From NCBI GenBank assembly GCA_918244965.1, contig CAKJYC010000073.1, positions 1 to 59,757 on the forward strand: a stretch of DNA of 59,757 bases, given 5' to 3'. The DNA is from Clostridiales bacterium (GTDB lineage: Bacteria; Bacillota; Clostridia; Christensenellales; CAG-138). Position numbers and translations under genes: made by a program. The notes beneath the pieces were generated by a model. The model did no database searches. It had not been told where the DNA came from and saw nothing but the letters and a program-made list of their open reading frames with translations. Positions 41,997 through 51,067 of the stretch are shown in pieces (positions within the stretch are counted from its first letter, which is position 1; every line of letters begins with the position of its first letter).

Positions 41997-42006
41997 AGGA
42001 GGTCTT

Positions 42007-42891
42007 ATGTTTTACGGCTATGAAACCGCGACGGTCCGCGACGCAAACGGCCGCACGCCGCGCGAATACTACGCACTTCTGAAAACCGTCTGGTCAAAGG
42101 AGACATGCGCGCCGCGCTTGCAGCCGGACTGGACGCCGGATAATCCGACGCTCGGTCAATGCTCGATCACGGCCTTCTTGCTGCAGGATCTGTTTGGCGG
42201 CAGGGTGTACGGCGTACCGCTTTCGGACGGGAATTTCCATTGTTTCAACCGCGTCGGCGACTGCGTGTTCGATCTGACAAGCGAGCAGTTCGGCGACGTT
42301 CGGCTCGATTACGAACACTGTCCGGAGCAGTGTCGCAGCGTCCATTTTGCAAAGGAGGAAAAACGGCTGCGCTATGAAGCCCTGAAAACAGCGCTGTTCG
42401 ATCGGATCGGGTCCCCCGTGTTGAGCTTCCGCCCCGCCGAGGCGCGCGACTGTGCGTTGATCCTGTCCTTTATCCGGGAGCTTGCGCTCTATGAGCGGAT
42501 GCCGGACGAGGTCGTTGCGACCGAAGCGCTGCTGCGCGAATGGCTGTTTGAAAAGCATGCGGCCGAGGTCCTGTTCATCTGCGAAAGCGGGAAGGAGGTC
42601 GGCTTCGCGCTGTTCTTCCGCAACTTCTCCACCTTCGTCGGCCGCGCGGGGCTGTACCTTGAGGATCTGTATATCCGGCCCGCATACCGCAGGAAGGGCT
42701 ACGGCAAGGCGATCCTGAAGCGGCTTGCGTCGATCGCCGTCGAACGCGGCTGCGGGCGCATGGAATGGGTCTGCCTCGACTGGAACCGGCCGAGCATCGA
42801 CTTTTATCTGTCGCTCGGCGCGAAGCCGATGGACGAATGGACCGTCTACCGCGTCACGGGCGACGCGCTTTCCGCGCTTGCCGAGCACTGA
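42007..42891 (+). CDS. YunG-like domain fused to a GNAT acetyltransferase
   Basis: This 294-aa two-domain protein has an N-terminal half (about 1-125) resembling YunG: GQCSITAFLLQDLFGGRVYG and FHCFNRVGDCVFDLTSEQFG give the Cys, Gly-Gly and His-Asp pattern of that papain-like fold. The C-terminal half (about 137-294) is a GNAT domain like diamine/SAT-type acetyltransferases, with LYLEDLYIRPAYRRKGYGKA (acetyl-CoA loop) and WVCLDWNRPSIDFYLSLGA. AAGGAGGT precedes the ATG. No stop interrupts the fusion. The function is unknown. Confidence 0.82.
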   Translation: MFYGYETATVRDANGRTPREYYALLKTVWSKETCAPRLQPDWTPDNPTLGQCSITAFLLQDLFGGRVYGVPLSDGNFHCFNRVGDCVFDLTSEQFGDVRLDYEHCPEQCRSVHFAKEEKRLRYEALKTALFDRIGSPVLSFRPAEARDCALILSFIRELALYERMPDEVVATEALLREWLFEKHAAEVLFICESGKEVGFALFFRNFSTFVGRAGLYLEDLYIRPAYRRKGYGKAILKRLASIAVERGCGRMEWVCLDWNRPSIDFYLSLGAKPMDEWTVYRVTGDALSALAEH

Positions 42892-42900
42892 TACAAACAG

Positions 42901-42933
42901 AAACGATCCGCCGGTCGAACCGGCGGATCGTTT
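42901..42933. terminator. Strong bidirectional terminator
   Basis: AAACGATCCGCCGGT (42901-42915) pairs perfectly over 15 bases with ACCGGCGGATCGTTT (42919-42933), followed by TTT. It ends both the + strand GNAT gene and the minus-strand amylase gene. Confidence 0.9.
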
Positions 42934-42950
42934 TTTGTGTCGATTGGCGA

Positions 42951-45900
42951 TCAGTTCGTCGTCAGCAGCTTTGCTGCCTTCGCGTAGTCGTACAGCGCGC
43001 TGACCGCGTTCTTTGCAAGCGCATTGTCCGCATAGGCTGACGACGTCAGGATCGTGTAGACGTAGGACATCGCGGAGATGCTGACGGTCGCCTGGGTCGT
43101 ATCGTTCGCCGTGGTCGCCGTGACCGTATGCAGATTGCCGAGCTGGCTTGCCTTGACGTTCGTGATCTGCACCATCCACTTGTTGGCTGCAACCTGCGTC
43201 GCCTGCACGGGATCGCCGCCGTCCACCGATACGGTCACCGTTCCGTCATAGCCCGCGACCGTGTAGAAGTAGAGGTTGATCACCGTCTTGCTGTCGAGCG
43301 TTACCGAGTAGGTGATCGACGAGATGTCGCTGTTATATGTACGGTCAACCACCTGATTCGCGCCGAACACATTGTTCGCGGAATTGAGCTCGTTCGCGAT
43401 CGTCGTATAATCAGATGCGGTGTAGTCCTTCGTATAGTAGCGCTCCTGCTGCGACCAGCTGTACTCGCGGTTGTAGCAGGACAGATCCATGATCGCATAC
43501 GCATTCGGATGGTCTCCGCTGTCAAAGTCGCAGAGCGTCCAGTCGCTGATCGATTCCAGGAACCGCTGTGCGTGATACCCGTAGTTCGCAAGCGCCTGCA
43601 CCAACGCATCGGTCTTTTGAAGCAGAGTGGGATAGGCTTCCAGACCCGTATTGCCGTTGACGTCCTTTGCAAAATGCCAATTCTCGCAGTAGGACCGGAC
43701 GCAGTACCATTGCATCTCAAGGGTCTGATTGCTTCCGTAATGGAAGACCGGCTTGATCCACTCCGCCATCTGCAGCACGTTGACCTTGCAGCGGAAGCTC
43801 GCCTTCTGCGCGTAATCGTTGACGTCCGTCTTTGTCATATCCGCGTAATCGACACGCGTGACCGCAAGGCTGTTCGCGCCTCTGCCTTCGATCTCGAACG
43901 TGACATAGCTTGTGGAATAATCCACGCCGTCGATCTTCGGAAGGATCACGGAGAAGACCACGCTGATATCGTCCTGCAGCGTCAGGTTATGCTTTTCCGT
44001 ATCCTTGGGCGCCATCGGCGTGTCGAACAGATATCCGTTGAACCAGCCCGTGCCGCCCTGTCCGTCCGGACGGAAGTAGACGCGCGTCGGCAGCGGATGA
44101 TTCGCATCCTCCGGATATTCGGGTGTGACCAGATTCTTATTGGAACCGTCGCCCGGATACTGCGCGATCAACAGACCGTTCTGCAGCTGTACCGCTTTGA
44201 TCGACATGCCGGAGCTGAATTCCTGATCGCAATAGTACAGGCCGGAGCCCGCCGCCGTTTCGACCAGCTGACAGTCCGCCGTGATCCCCGGAACCGGCGT
44301 TAAGCTGATGACCAGATAATAACCGGTCAGGCTGGACGAACCGACCGCGTTTTCGTCGAACAATACGATAGGATCGTTGTTGTTCGGATAGTATGTTCCG
44401 CTGAACCAGACCGTTTCAAGGCCGCCGCCATACGTCTCTACGATGGGGTGTTCCGGATGCGGAGGCTCGGTGCCGCAGCTGTTGGACACCGGCACAAGCG
44501 CATCGTTCCGGACACACACGACCTGATAGGTATGCGCGCCGAAATTGCGGGTCAGGACGTAGTTCTGATCCGAATCATTAAACACATGCCCGTTGGCGTC
44601 GATTCCGGTGAACAGCTCCAGCTTGAGCGCGGGATCGACGTTCTCGATCGTCGGGTTCGCCGCGTCGACCAGATAGTAGCCGTTCTCCAGTGTGTTGCCG
44701 CTGCCGTCGTCAAAGACGCTCCACGTTTCGGTCGCGCCGTCCCACGAGCCTTCCGCCAGCGTGAACATGTTACTTCCGTCGGTCGGAACGGTCAGATCGC
44801 CCGTCTGGTTCCACTTGTTGTCCCAATTGTTGGCAGTCGTGTTTCCGTTCATGCGGCAGAAGATAACGTTCGGCCATGTCCCGGACGGGATTTCGCCTTC
44901 GTAAACGCCGTCGTTGTCGCTGTCGGTCATGCTGACCCATGTATTGTTGCTGCCGTTGAAGAAATACATCGCGAATCGCGCGCCGTCCGTTTTCCAGTTG
45001 GAGTTCGGCTTCAAATACAGCGTCCGCGTCGTCGCCGGGGTCGGCGTCGGCGTAGCGGGCGTGCTGGACGTCGGAGTCGGCGTCGGGGTCGGCGTCGCAG
45101 TCTGCGTCGCAGTCGGCGTCGGGGTCGACGTTCCGTCCTCCGTGAACGTCGCCTTGACGACCGCGTTCTCCGACGGCATCAGGAAGGTGCTGCCGGTGAT
45201 GGCCGTTTCATTGAATACGCCGCTGCCGAGAGCCGTCTCGCACATATAGACCAGCGTATCGAGCTGATAGCCCGCGTTCGGCACGACCGTGACCGTGACG
45301 GTTTCGCCGGAGGCCGCAGTGCTCTTGTTGACCGTGACCGTGCCGTTCTTGTCCGCGTCGTTGACGGTGACAAAGTACTTGGTGCGCTCCGCATTGAGGC
45401 ACTTATAGCACTTCCAATCGTCTTCGCCGTCATAGTTCGGACGGAAGTAGACGGTATAGATGCCGCTCATCGGGATGTCGCTTGCGGTATAGCCGTAGTC
45501 GTTGTCATCTCCCTCCGGGAACCACTTGTCTTTCGTGACGCCGTCCGGAGAATAGACGACCTTGAACTTGCTGTTATACACCGGGAACGTCGTGCGGATC
45601 AGCGGGACGTCGACGGTGTACTCCTCCGTCGTCGCACTGGTTCTGGTCATCTTGTAGTCGGGCAGGACCGACCAGCCGGTCATGGTGCCGATGAGATAGT
45701 AGCCCTCATCCGCCGTGACGATCGGCGTGGGCGTCGGATTGCTGCCGCTGCCGCCGCCGAAGACGCTCCATGTGCCGCCGCCTTTATCCCATGTGTTTGC
45801 GGCAACGGTATATAGGTTGTTTCCGTTGGTCGGAACGGTCAGATCGTTCGTCTGATTCCACTTGTTGTCCCAATTGTTCGCCGTGGTCCCCGGATCCATG

Positions 45901-47531
45901 CGGCAGAAGATAACGTTCGGCCATGTCCCGGACGGGATCGTGCCCTCATAGACGCCGTCGTTGTCGCTGTCGGTCATGCTGACCCATGTATTGTTGCTGC
46001 CGTTGAAGAAATACATCGCAAAGCGCGCGTTGTCCGTTTTCCAGTTGCTGTTCGGCTGCAGATACAGCGTATTGGACGCGGGTGTGGACGGCGTCGGCGT
46101 GGCCGGAGGCGGCGTCGGCGCGGTGCCCGTGGAGGTCTTATAGACGACCGCAACGCCCGTCGGACCGACGTAGCCGCTGATCGTTCCGTTCGAGACGGTG
46201 AAGATGTTGCCGGTGACTTCGTCCGCGTAGGTGCCGTTGCTCATCCAGCCGGTCGTGAGGCTGACCCAACCCGCGCCGTCGAGCTTGTCGATGACGACGC
46301 CCGCGCTGCCGGATGTGCCGCGCTCGATCCATGCCGTGGTCGAATTGCTGCGGAGGCTCTCGCCGGAGCCGTTAAAATACGTCTTGAACTTGTTGACCGC
46401 CGCGACCGCCGCAGACTTCCACGACGTGTCGGTGCTCGCCATGCCCATCAGTTCGTTCGGACGGGCAAGGAACAACGCGGTGGATTCGGCTCTTGCGCCG
46501 ACGATCGCCCAGGTTTTCACGATCTTGTCGGAGGATACGCCGGAGGACTCGTCTGCCTCATAGGTATCATGCGATTCCGCCCAGATGACGTAGTTTCTCG
46601 GCGTGCTGCCGCGATTGTACCCGCTTGCGGCAAGGCCCGATGCGTTCCCGTTCGCGACATTGGTGCGCACGTTGTTGCCGGTCACGTTGTCCGTCATCGC
46701 CATATACTGCATGTAACCCGACGTTGTCGTATAGAGCTCTTCGCCGTAAACGAACAGGTCTTTGTTCGCATAGCTGCGGATCCGGCCGAGTACGTCGGGC
46801 CAGAAATCGCTGGCGCAGCCGGAGTCCGTAGGCAGCTCGATGTGCTTTGCCGCGTCAAAGCGGAAGCCGTCGACGCCGCAGTCCACACACTCGACGAGCA
46901 GGTCGTACACCATGTCCTGCACCACCTGGTTGCCGGTGTTCAGGTCGGGCATGCTGATATGGTTCTGCGTCATGGTCGTACGGTTGGCGTCGGTCGCGTC
47001 GGACTCACTCGTATGATACAGGTTCTTGCTGCCGTTCGGGTCCTGCAGACGCTCCGCGACCTGCGGGCTGACGTTGTACGTTCCGTTTTTGGTATAGCCG
47101 CCGCTGCTGATGTTCGCCGTGTGGTTTGCGACGATATCGACGATGACGTACAGCCCCTGCTGATGCGCCTCGGCGCACAGCGCGGTCAGCTCCGCCGGAG
47201 AGCCGAGCCACGTCTCGGTGCCGTTTGCAACACGAAGATCCAGCGGCTGATAGAGCTTCCACCACTGGCCCTTGGTATCGTTCCAGGACTTGTTATAGTC
47301 CTTCGCCGGCTGTACGGGCGACGTCTGGACCGCCGTATAGCCCGCAGCCTTGATCGCTGACAGATTCGCCCTGATCTCGTTATAGGACCAGTCGAAGCAG
47401 TGCAGGATCGTGCCGCCCTGTACGATGGATTGCGTGATCTCGTCCGCAACCGCCGCCGGGCGAATGCCGACGGTAAACAGCGAAGCGACCATGCAAAGGA
47501 CCAGCAACAGGCCGATCAATCTTTTTTTCAT
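42951..47531 (-). CDS. Secreted multidomain alpha-amylase (GH13, CBM26-like repeats)
   Basis: This 1526-aa secreted starch-degrading enzyme starts at the second ATG because GGGAGG lies eight bases before it and overlaps the first. After a signal peptide (1-30), the GH13 domain (about 35-480) has Asp226 (GFRFDAAKH), Glu264 (YGEELY) and Asp322 (ESHDTY). Then follow a CBM26-like domain (about 485-580), a GYYLIG domain (about 610-707), a bacterial repeat-type domain (about 710-795), a second CBM26-like domain (about 837-944) and two more GYYLV segments (about 945 and 1070). A C-terminal module (about 1182-1526) resembles that of the 1433-aa protein. Pro-Thr linkers separate domains. There is no LPXTG motif or anchor; the C-terminal module may hold it at the surface. 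It has its own promoter. Confidence 0.93.
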   Translation of the reverse strand: MKKRLIGLLLVLCMVASLFTVGIRPAAVADEITQSIVQGGTILHCFDWSYNEIRANLSAIKAAGYTAVQTSPVQPAKDYNKSWNDTKGQWWKLYQPLDLRVANGTETWLGSPAELTALCAEAHQQGLYVIVDIVANHTANISSGGYTKNGTYNVSPQVAERLQDPNGSKNLYHTSESDATDANRTTMTQNHISMPDLNTGNQVVQDMVYDLLVECVDCGVDGFRFDAAKHIELPTDSGCASDFWPDVLGRIRSYANKDLFVYGEELYTTTSGYMQYMAMTDNVTGNNVRTNVANGNASGLAASGYNRGSTPRNYVIWAESHDTYEADESSGVSSDKIVKTWAIVGARAESTALFLARPNELMGMASTDTSWKSAAVAAVNKFKTYFNGSGESLRSNSTTAWIERGTSGSAGVVIDKLDGAGWVSLTTGWMSNGTYADEVTGNIFTVSNGTISGYVGPTGVAVVYKTSTGTAPTPPPATPTPSTPASNTLYLQPNSNWKTDNARFAMYFFNGSNNTWVSMTDSDNDGVYEGTIPSGTWPNVIFCRMDPGTTANNWDNKWNQTNDLTVPTNGNNLYTVAANTWDKGGGTWSVFGGGSGSNPTPTPIVTADEGYYLIGTMTGWSVLPDYKMTRTSATTEEYTVDVPLIRTTFPVYNSKFKVVYSPDGVTKDKWFPEGDDNDYGYTASDIPMSGIYTVYFRPNYDGEDDWKCYKCLNAERTKYFVTVNDADKNGTVTVNKSTAASGETVTVTVVPNAGYQLDTLVYMCETALGSGVFNETAITGSTFLMPSENAVVKATFTEDGTSTPTPTATQTATPTPTPTPTSSTPATPTPTPATTRTLYLKPNSNWKTDGARFAMYFFNGSNNTWVSMTDSDNDGVYEGEIPSGTWPNVIFCRMNGNTTANNWDNKWNQTGDLTVPTDGSNMFTLAEGSWDGATETWSVFDDGSGNTLENGYYLVDAANPTIENVDPALKLELFTGIDANGHVFNDSDQNYVLTRNFGAHTYQVVCVRNDALVPVSNSCGTEPPHPEHPIVETYGGGLETVWFSGTYYPNNNDPIVLFDENAVGSSSLTGYYLVISLTPVPGITADCQLVETAAGSGLYYCDQEFSSGMSIKAVQLQNGLLIAQYPGDGSNKNLVTPEYPEDANHPLPTRVYFRPDGQGGTGWFNGYLFDTPMAPKDTEKHNLTLQDDISVVFSVILPKIDGVDYSTSYVTFEIEGRGANSLAVTRVDYADMTKTDVNDYAQKASFRCKVNVLQMAEWIKPVFHYGSNQTLEMQWYCVRSYCENWHFAKDVNGNTGLEAYPTLLQKTDALVQALANYGYHAQRFLESISDWTLCDFDSGDHPNAYAIMDLSCYNREYSWSQQERYYTKDYTASDYTTIANELNSANNVFGANQVVDRTYNSDISSITYSVTLDSKTVINLYFYTVAGYDGTVTVSVDGGDPVQATQVAANKWMVQITNVKASQLGNLHTVTATTANDTTQATVSISAMSYVYTILTSSAYADNALAKNAVSALYDYAKAAKLLTTN

Positions 47532-47617
47532 ACGCTTGCCTCCCATGATTTGTTCCGTTGATTTGCGAAAGATTACACGAAGCCAAGGCTTCTTATATTC
47601 CTTCTTTTACGTTTACT

Positions 47618-47646
47618 ATTTTACAATTCCCGTACGCCAAAATCAA
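47618..47646 (-). promoter_or_regulatory. Promoter of the alpha-amylase gene
   Basis: On the minus strand TTGATT (47646-47641), a 17-base spacer and TAAAAT (47623-47618). The leader of about 80 bases holds a small GAAGCC-TT-GGCTTC hairpin. I did not see a clear cre-like operator. Confidence 0.7.
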
Positions 47647-47680
47647 GTGCTCCGACCCTCTTTTTTGTATGGTTTGCAAC

Positions 47681-47703
47681 AAAAAAGACGCCTATTCGGC
47701 GTC
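47681..47703 (-). terminator. Terminator of the peptide-export operon
   Basis: On the minus strand GACGCC pairs with GGCGTC around a 5-base loop (47687-47703), followed by TTTTTT (47686-47681). It lies about 70 bases after the ABC transporter stop and before the amylase promoter's transcript. Confidence 0.85.
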
Positions 47704-47774
47704 CGGATCAAGTGCTGTACGTTCCCGGCAGGAACCGGGTGAATACTGCGGGGAACGTCTCCCCTGCTTTCCCG

Positions 47775-49496
47775 TCAATTCGGCCCCTTCTGCTCCGCGA
47801 TCCCGCCGTCGGCGAAGATCAGCACGCGGTCGCAGATGGTCAGCGCTGCGGGCCGGTGCGTCACGATCACAACGGTTTTGTCGGTCATGGCGCGCAGGTT
47901 CAAAAGCAGCTGCGCCTCCGTATCGGCATCGAGCGCGCTTGTCGCCTCGTCTAAAAGCAGCACCGGGCTGTCGGAAAAGATCGCCCTTGCGATGGCGATG
48001 CGCTGCATCTGCCCCTCGGAAAGGCCCGTGCCGCGTTCGCCGAGCAGCGTATCCGCGCCGTGCTCAAGCTCCGCAACGAATCCGTCCGCGCACGCGATCT
48101 CAAGTGCACGGTTCAGCTTCTCCTCGTCCTGCGCATCGTCCGGCTGTGCAAAGCCGACGATCTCGCGGATCGTGCCGCTCATCAGGTAATTCCCCTGCGG
48201 CACATACGCGAACAGGCGGCGATGCGCGGCGGAAAGCGTACCGCTCTCCCCCTTTGCATCGGTGAGCACGCATACGCCCGCATCCGGCCGCATGACGCAC
48301 ATCAGGAGCTTCAGCGCGGTCGATTTGCCGCAGCCGCTCGTGCCCGTAAACGCGACATATTCGCCCTTCCGGACCGAAAGCGACAGATTGTTCAGCACGA
48401 TCGGCATTTCGGCCTTGTCCGGCGCTTTCGCGGCATCGGTCACCGGATAATACGTAAAGCTGACGTCCCTGAGCCCGAAGGACGCAAGTTCGTTTTCATA
48501 GAACGTGCGGATCTCCCGGAGGCTCTTTGCCTCTGCCGCGTCGTCCTCGAAGTGCTCGGCCTCCATCAGCCGCTCCGCGCTTGCGAGCATCGCATAGTAG
48601 CGCGGCAGATAACCCGTGATGTTCGCAAACGGCGTCTGGATCTGCGAGATCAGCTGCGTGATGGCGGTCAGCGTGCCGAAGCTGATCGTGCCGATCAGGA
48701 TCCCGTAGCCGCACCAGCCGACGCCGAGCAGATACATGCCGCTCATGGCCGCGCCGAAGCCGATGTTGCACAGATTCGAGAAGCGAACCCGGCGCATGCG
48801 CGCGCCCTTGTGCGCGTCCATGTACGCATCGGCCTCCGCGATCGTCTGCGCTTCGGCAGCGTATGCGCGCAGCATGAACAGGCTCGCAATGCGCTCCTGC
48901 AGGAAGATGCGCAGCCGTCCGTCCGATTCCTGCACGTTCTTGTGCAGCTTCTTCATGGCCTTGCGGAACAGCATTGTGACCAGCGCAAGCACCACGCCCG
49001 CCGGCAGCAGGATCGCCGCAAAGACCGGCTCAAGCGCGATGATCATGATAATCGCGCTGACGAGCTTGACCGCCATGCCCGCAAGTCCGGGCACGATCTC
49101 GACGTAATCGTTCGCAACAACGACCGTATCGTTGGTCAGGCGGTTCATCCACTCGCCCGAATGCAGCGCCGAGACACGCAGATAGTCCTTACGGAGCAGC
49201 GTTTTCGTCAGCCGTGCCTTAAACACGTTCTCGAAGGTCGCCTTGGACAGCTCCGAAAGCCAGCGTATGATCGCCCGAAGCGCAAGCTGCCCCGCCGTCA
49301 GCGCGACCGTGAAGAGGATGTACCGCCAGAAGCCCGGCGCGTCGCCCGCAACCGCCGCGTCGACAACGCCGCGCAGCAAAAGCGCATACAGCACGCCGGA
49401 CGCCCCGTGCAGCGCCTGCACGAGGATCAGCCATGCGATATACCACTTTTTTCTGCCCGGCACCCGGAGCAGCCAGCTGCGCGCGGAATCCTTCAT
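47775..49496 (-). CDS. ABC exporter (fused membrane and ATPase domains)
   Basis: This 573-aa half-transporter has a six-helix exporter membrane domain (about 1-320) followed by an ATPase with Walker A GTSGCGKST, signature LSEGQ and Walker B VLLLDEATSALD. It has no C39 peptidase domain, so any leader cleavage would need another enzyme, and the adjoining S26 peptidase is the obvious candidate. The start is set by the ATGA overlap with that gene (49493-49496). It is the last gene of the operon with the kinase, PqqD-like and peptidase genes, and so probably exports the product of the 39-aa peptide gene (inference). Confidence 0.88.
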   Translation of the reverse strand: MKDSARSWLLRVPGRKKWYIAWLILVQALHGASGVLYALLLRGVVDAAVAGDAPGFWRYILFTVALTAGQLALRAIIRWLSELSKATFENVFKARLTKTLLRKDYLRVSALHSGEWMNRLTNDTVVVANDYVEIVPGLAGMAVKLVSAIIMIIALEPVFAAILLPAGVVLALVTMLFRKAMKKLHKNVQESDGRLRIFLQERIASLFMLRAYAAEAQTIAEADAYMDAHKGARMRRVRFSNLCNIGFGAAMSGMYLLGVGWCGYGILIGTISFGTLTAITQLISQIQTPFANITGYLPRYYAMLASAERLMEAEHFEDDAAEAKSLREIRTFYENELASFGLRDVSFTYYPVTDAAKAPDKAEMPIVLNNLSLSVRKGEYVAFTGTSGCGKSTALKLLMCVMRPDAGVCVLTDAKGESGTLSAAHRRLFAYVPQGNYLMSGTIREIVGFAQPDDAQDEEKLNRALEIACADGFVAELEHGADTLLGERGTGLSEGQMQRIAIARAIFSDSPVLLLDEATSALDADTEAQLLLNLRAMTDKTVVIVTHRPAALTICDRVLIFADGGIAEQKGPN

Positions 49497-49942
49497 TTGA
49501 TCAGCTTTTTGATCCCCCGGATCAGTTTTCCCTTGAGTTGTCTGTAAAAAATGCGGACCGGCATGCACCGGAGCACGTACGCGCTGTACAGCCGGTAGCC
49601 ACGGTCCGTGACGCGGTGCGTCTTGCCGTTGCGCACGTACGACGTCATCACGCCGAGGATCTGCTCCTCGCGGATGCCGTATTCCTTGGAGACGCAGTTG
49701 TCGCCGAGGATCACGTAATCGTCCGGCCGCACCTCGATCACGCGGTGCAGCACATACCGATCCGGCGGACGCGTGTACAGCACGACGTCGCCGCGCTTGC
49801 AGCGCTCCTCCCCCTTCTTGCGCACGGTAAACAGGTCCTTGCCCTGTCTGAGGAGCGGCATCATGCTGACGCCGACATTCGTGTACGTCAGTTCGCCGTA
49901 ACGGTCGAGGTATTCTTCAAATGAGTAGCCGTCCTTATTCAT
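49493..49942 (-). CDS. S24/S26-type (signal-peptidase-like) protease, Ser/His type
   Basis: This 149-aa protein has the signal-peptidase fold motifs: Ser26 in GVSMMPLL, KRGDVVLY, then His76 in YVLHRVIEV and YVILGDN. Histidine sits where bacterial SPase I has the catalytic lysine, as in SipW/ER-type enzymes. There is no N-terminal membrane helix; a basic C-terminus (KLIRGIKKLIK) could bind membrane. The start at 49942 overlaps the PqqD-like stop by 8 bases, and the gene overlaps the ABC transporter by 4. In this context it is a candidate leader peptidase for the small peptide. Confidence 0.75.
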   Translation of the reverse strand: MNKDGYSFEEYLDRYGELTYTNVGVSMMPLLRQGKDLFTVRKKGEERCKRGDVVLYTRPPDRYVLHRVIEVRPDDYVILGDNCVSKEYGIREEQILGVMTSYVRNGKTHRVTDRGYRLYSAYVLRCMPVRIFYRQLKGKLIRGIKKLIK

Positions 49943-50195
49943 CCAGCGCACCGATGCCGCGAAGTCTGTCAAGAACCGTCCTGACGTCGTTTTCGACGAC
50001 GCCCTCCGGCGCATCATACTGCGCACGGATCGCAGAGACGATCTTTTCCTCCGTCGTGTCGGTTTTCAGCTGCTCCAGAACCAGTCCGAGCGTCTTGTTT
50101 CCGCGCACGATACCGGAGAATTCCGCCTTGCCCGTGGGCACAAGCAGCGTCTCTTCATTGATGGTATGCAGCAGAAAATTACGATTCAGCTTCAT
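49935..50195 (-). CDS. PqqD-family protein (RiPP recognition element)
   Basis: This 86-aa PqqD-like protein has the usual layout: a start with NFLLHTINEETLLVP, a central GNKTLGLVLEQLKTDTTEE wing and helix, and a C-terminal DVRTVLDRLRGIGALDE helix. Such domains bind leader peptides of ribosomally made, modified peptides and present them to a modifying enzyme. It overlaps the kinase-like gene by 17 bases and the peptidase gene by 8, so all three are likely translated together. The likely ligand is the 39-aa peptide encoded just upstream. Confidence 0.85.
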   Translation of the reverse strand: MKLNRNFLLHTINEETLLVPTGKAEFSGIVRGNKTLGLVLEQLKTDTTEEKIVSAIRAQYDAPEGVVENDVRTVLDRLRGIGALDE

Positions 50196-50934
50196 TTGCT
50201 TCTCCTCTCATTGCGTTGTAGGATACCTCCGCCGCCTCCGGATCCATATTGCAGCCGAGCCGCCAGAGTGTGACCGAACCGGTCAGCCGGTCGATCAGCG
50301 GCAGCGTGCGCATCATGGCCGCAGCGTCCAGCGGGCGATAGACCTGCTGGACCATCATCGGGTACGCCTCGCCCGTCATGATGCGGCGGATCGTGTTCCG
50401 CTCCGCGCGTTCCAGGATGCAGATCGCCTTCAGCGGAACGGCGATGTTGCTGCCTAAGCGGTGCTTGCCGTTCCACGGCGTGCCGTAGATGATCGGCCCG
50501 GCGTCGGTCAGCCGGATCAGCGGCTTGTCGTCGTTCACCATCACCGCGCGTTCGCCGAGCATCTCGCGCCACAGCCGCGTGTGCGTGCTCTTGCCTGTGC
50601 CGCTTTGTGCCGTGAACAGATACGCCGCGCCGTCGACCGCCACGCACGAGCCGTGCATCAGCACCGTGTCGAAGGACGGCATCGCTTCCGCGATCTTTCG
50701 ATAGACGGCCAGCGTTTCGAGATATCCGTCCTGGTACGGCTGCGCGCGAAAGCCCTCCCGCGCGTCCTCGCGTGCGGATCTACAGCGCTCAAAGTCGATA
50801 TCCGCCTGCGTCGTATGCACCGAAAGATCGACCGGCGCATCCGTCACAGCATAGTCCTTGCAGAGCGTATGCACGTGCGGGTACAGCGAGTCGATTTCGA
50901 TCGTTCGGTCTGCGATGCGATACAGACGGGTCAT
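50179..50934 (-). CDS. HPr-kinase-like ATPase of a peptide cluster
   Basis: This 251-aa protein resembles the C-terminal kinase half of HPr kinase. Walker A is AQSGTGKST (109-117), His94 lies in MHGSC ahead of it, Asp135-Asp136 follow in VNDDKPLI, and YGTPWNGKHRLGSN matches the later conserved loop. It lacks the regulatory N-terminal domain of true HprK. Related kinases in lasso peptide clusters of the paeninodin type phosphorylate the peptide's C-terminal residue, so peptide phosphorylation is a reasonable hypothesis here, for example at the Thr-Ser of DVIVTS. It is the first gene of the tightly overlapping set, behind a terminator-like hairpin. Confidence 0.82.
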   Translation of the reverse strand: MTRLYRIADRTIEIDSLYPHVHTLCKDYAVTDAPVDLSVHTTQADIDFERCRSAREDAREGFRAQPYQDGYLETLAVYRKIAEAMPSFDTVLMHGSCVAVDGAAYLFTAQSGTGKSTHTRLWREMLGERAVMVNDDKPLIRLTDAGPIIYGTPWNGKHRLGSNIAVPLKAICILERAERNTIRRIMTGEAYPMMVQQVYRPLDAAAMMRTLPLIDRLTGSVTLWRLGCNMDPEAAEVSYNAMRGEANEAES

Positions 50935-50971
50935 TGTATTCCTCCTTGCGCCGTCCGGCGCGGTTTTGTGC

Positions 50972-50993
50972 GGGAGGCCGGGGTCGGCCTCCC
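50972..50993. repeat. Intergenic palindrome
   Basis: GGGAGGCCG (50972-50980) pairs with CGGCCTCCC (50985-50993) around GGGT. It is similar in style to the GC-rich palindromes near 56355-56515. It lies between the peptide terminator and the kinase-like gene. Confidence 0.5.
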
Positions 50994-51011
50994 CTGCAGA
51001 TACACTCCGAG

Positions 51012-51044
51012 AAAAAGCACGGGGCGAAACGCATTTCGCCCCGT
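51012..51044 (-). terminator. Terminator-like hairpin behind the 39-aa peptide gene
   Basis: On the minus strand ACGGGGCGAAA pairs perfectly with TTTCGCCCCGT (51044-51019, 4-base loop), followed by GCTTTTTC. It looks like a genuine but readthrough-permitting terminator between the peptide gene and its candidate modification genes, the arrangement expected if the peptide must be made in excess. Confidence 0.8.
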
Positions 51045-51067
51045 TGTGTCCCGATTGCAGTTTTGGT

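Noticed and set aside
50179..50934. Genuine HPr kinase/phosphorylase of the PTS
   Set aside because: It lacks the N-terminal domain of HprK, sits in a PqqD/peptidase/exporter operon, and the HPr encoded here has no Ser46.
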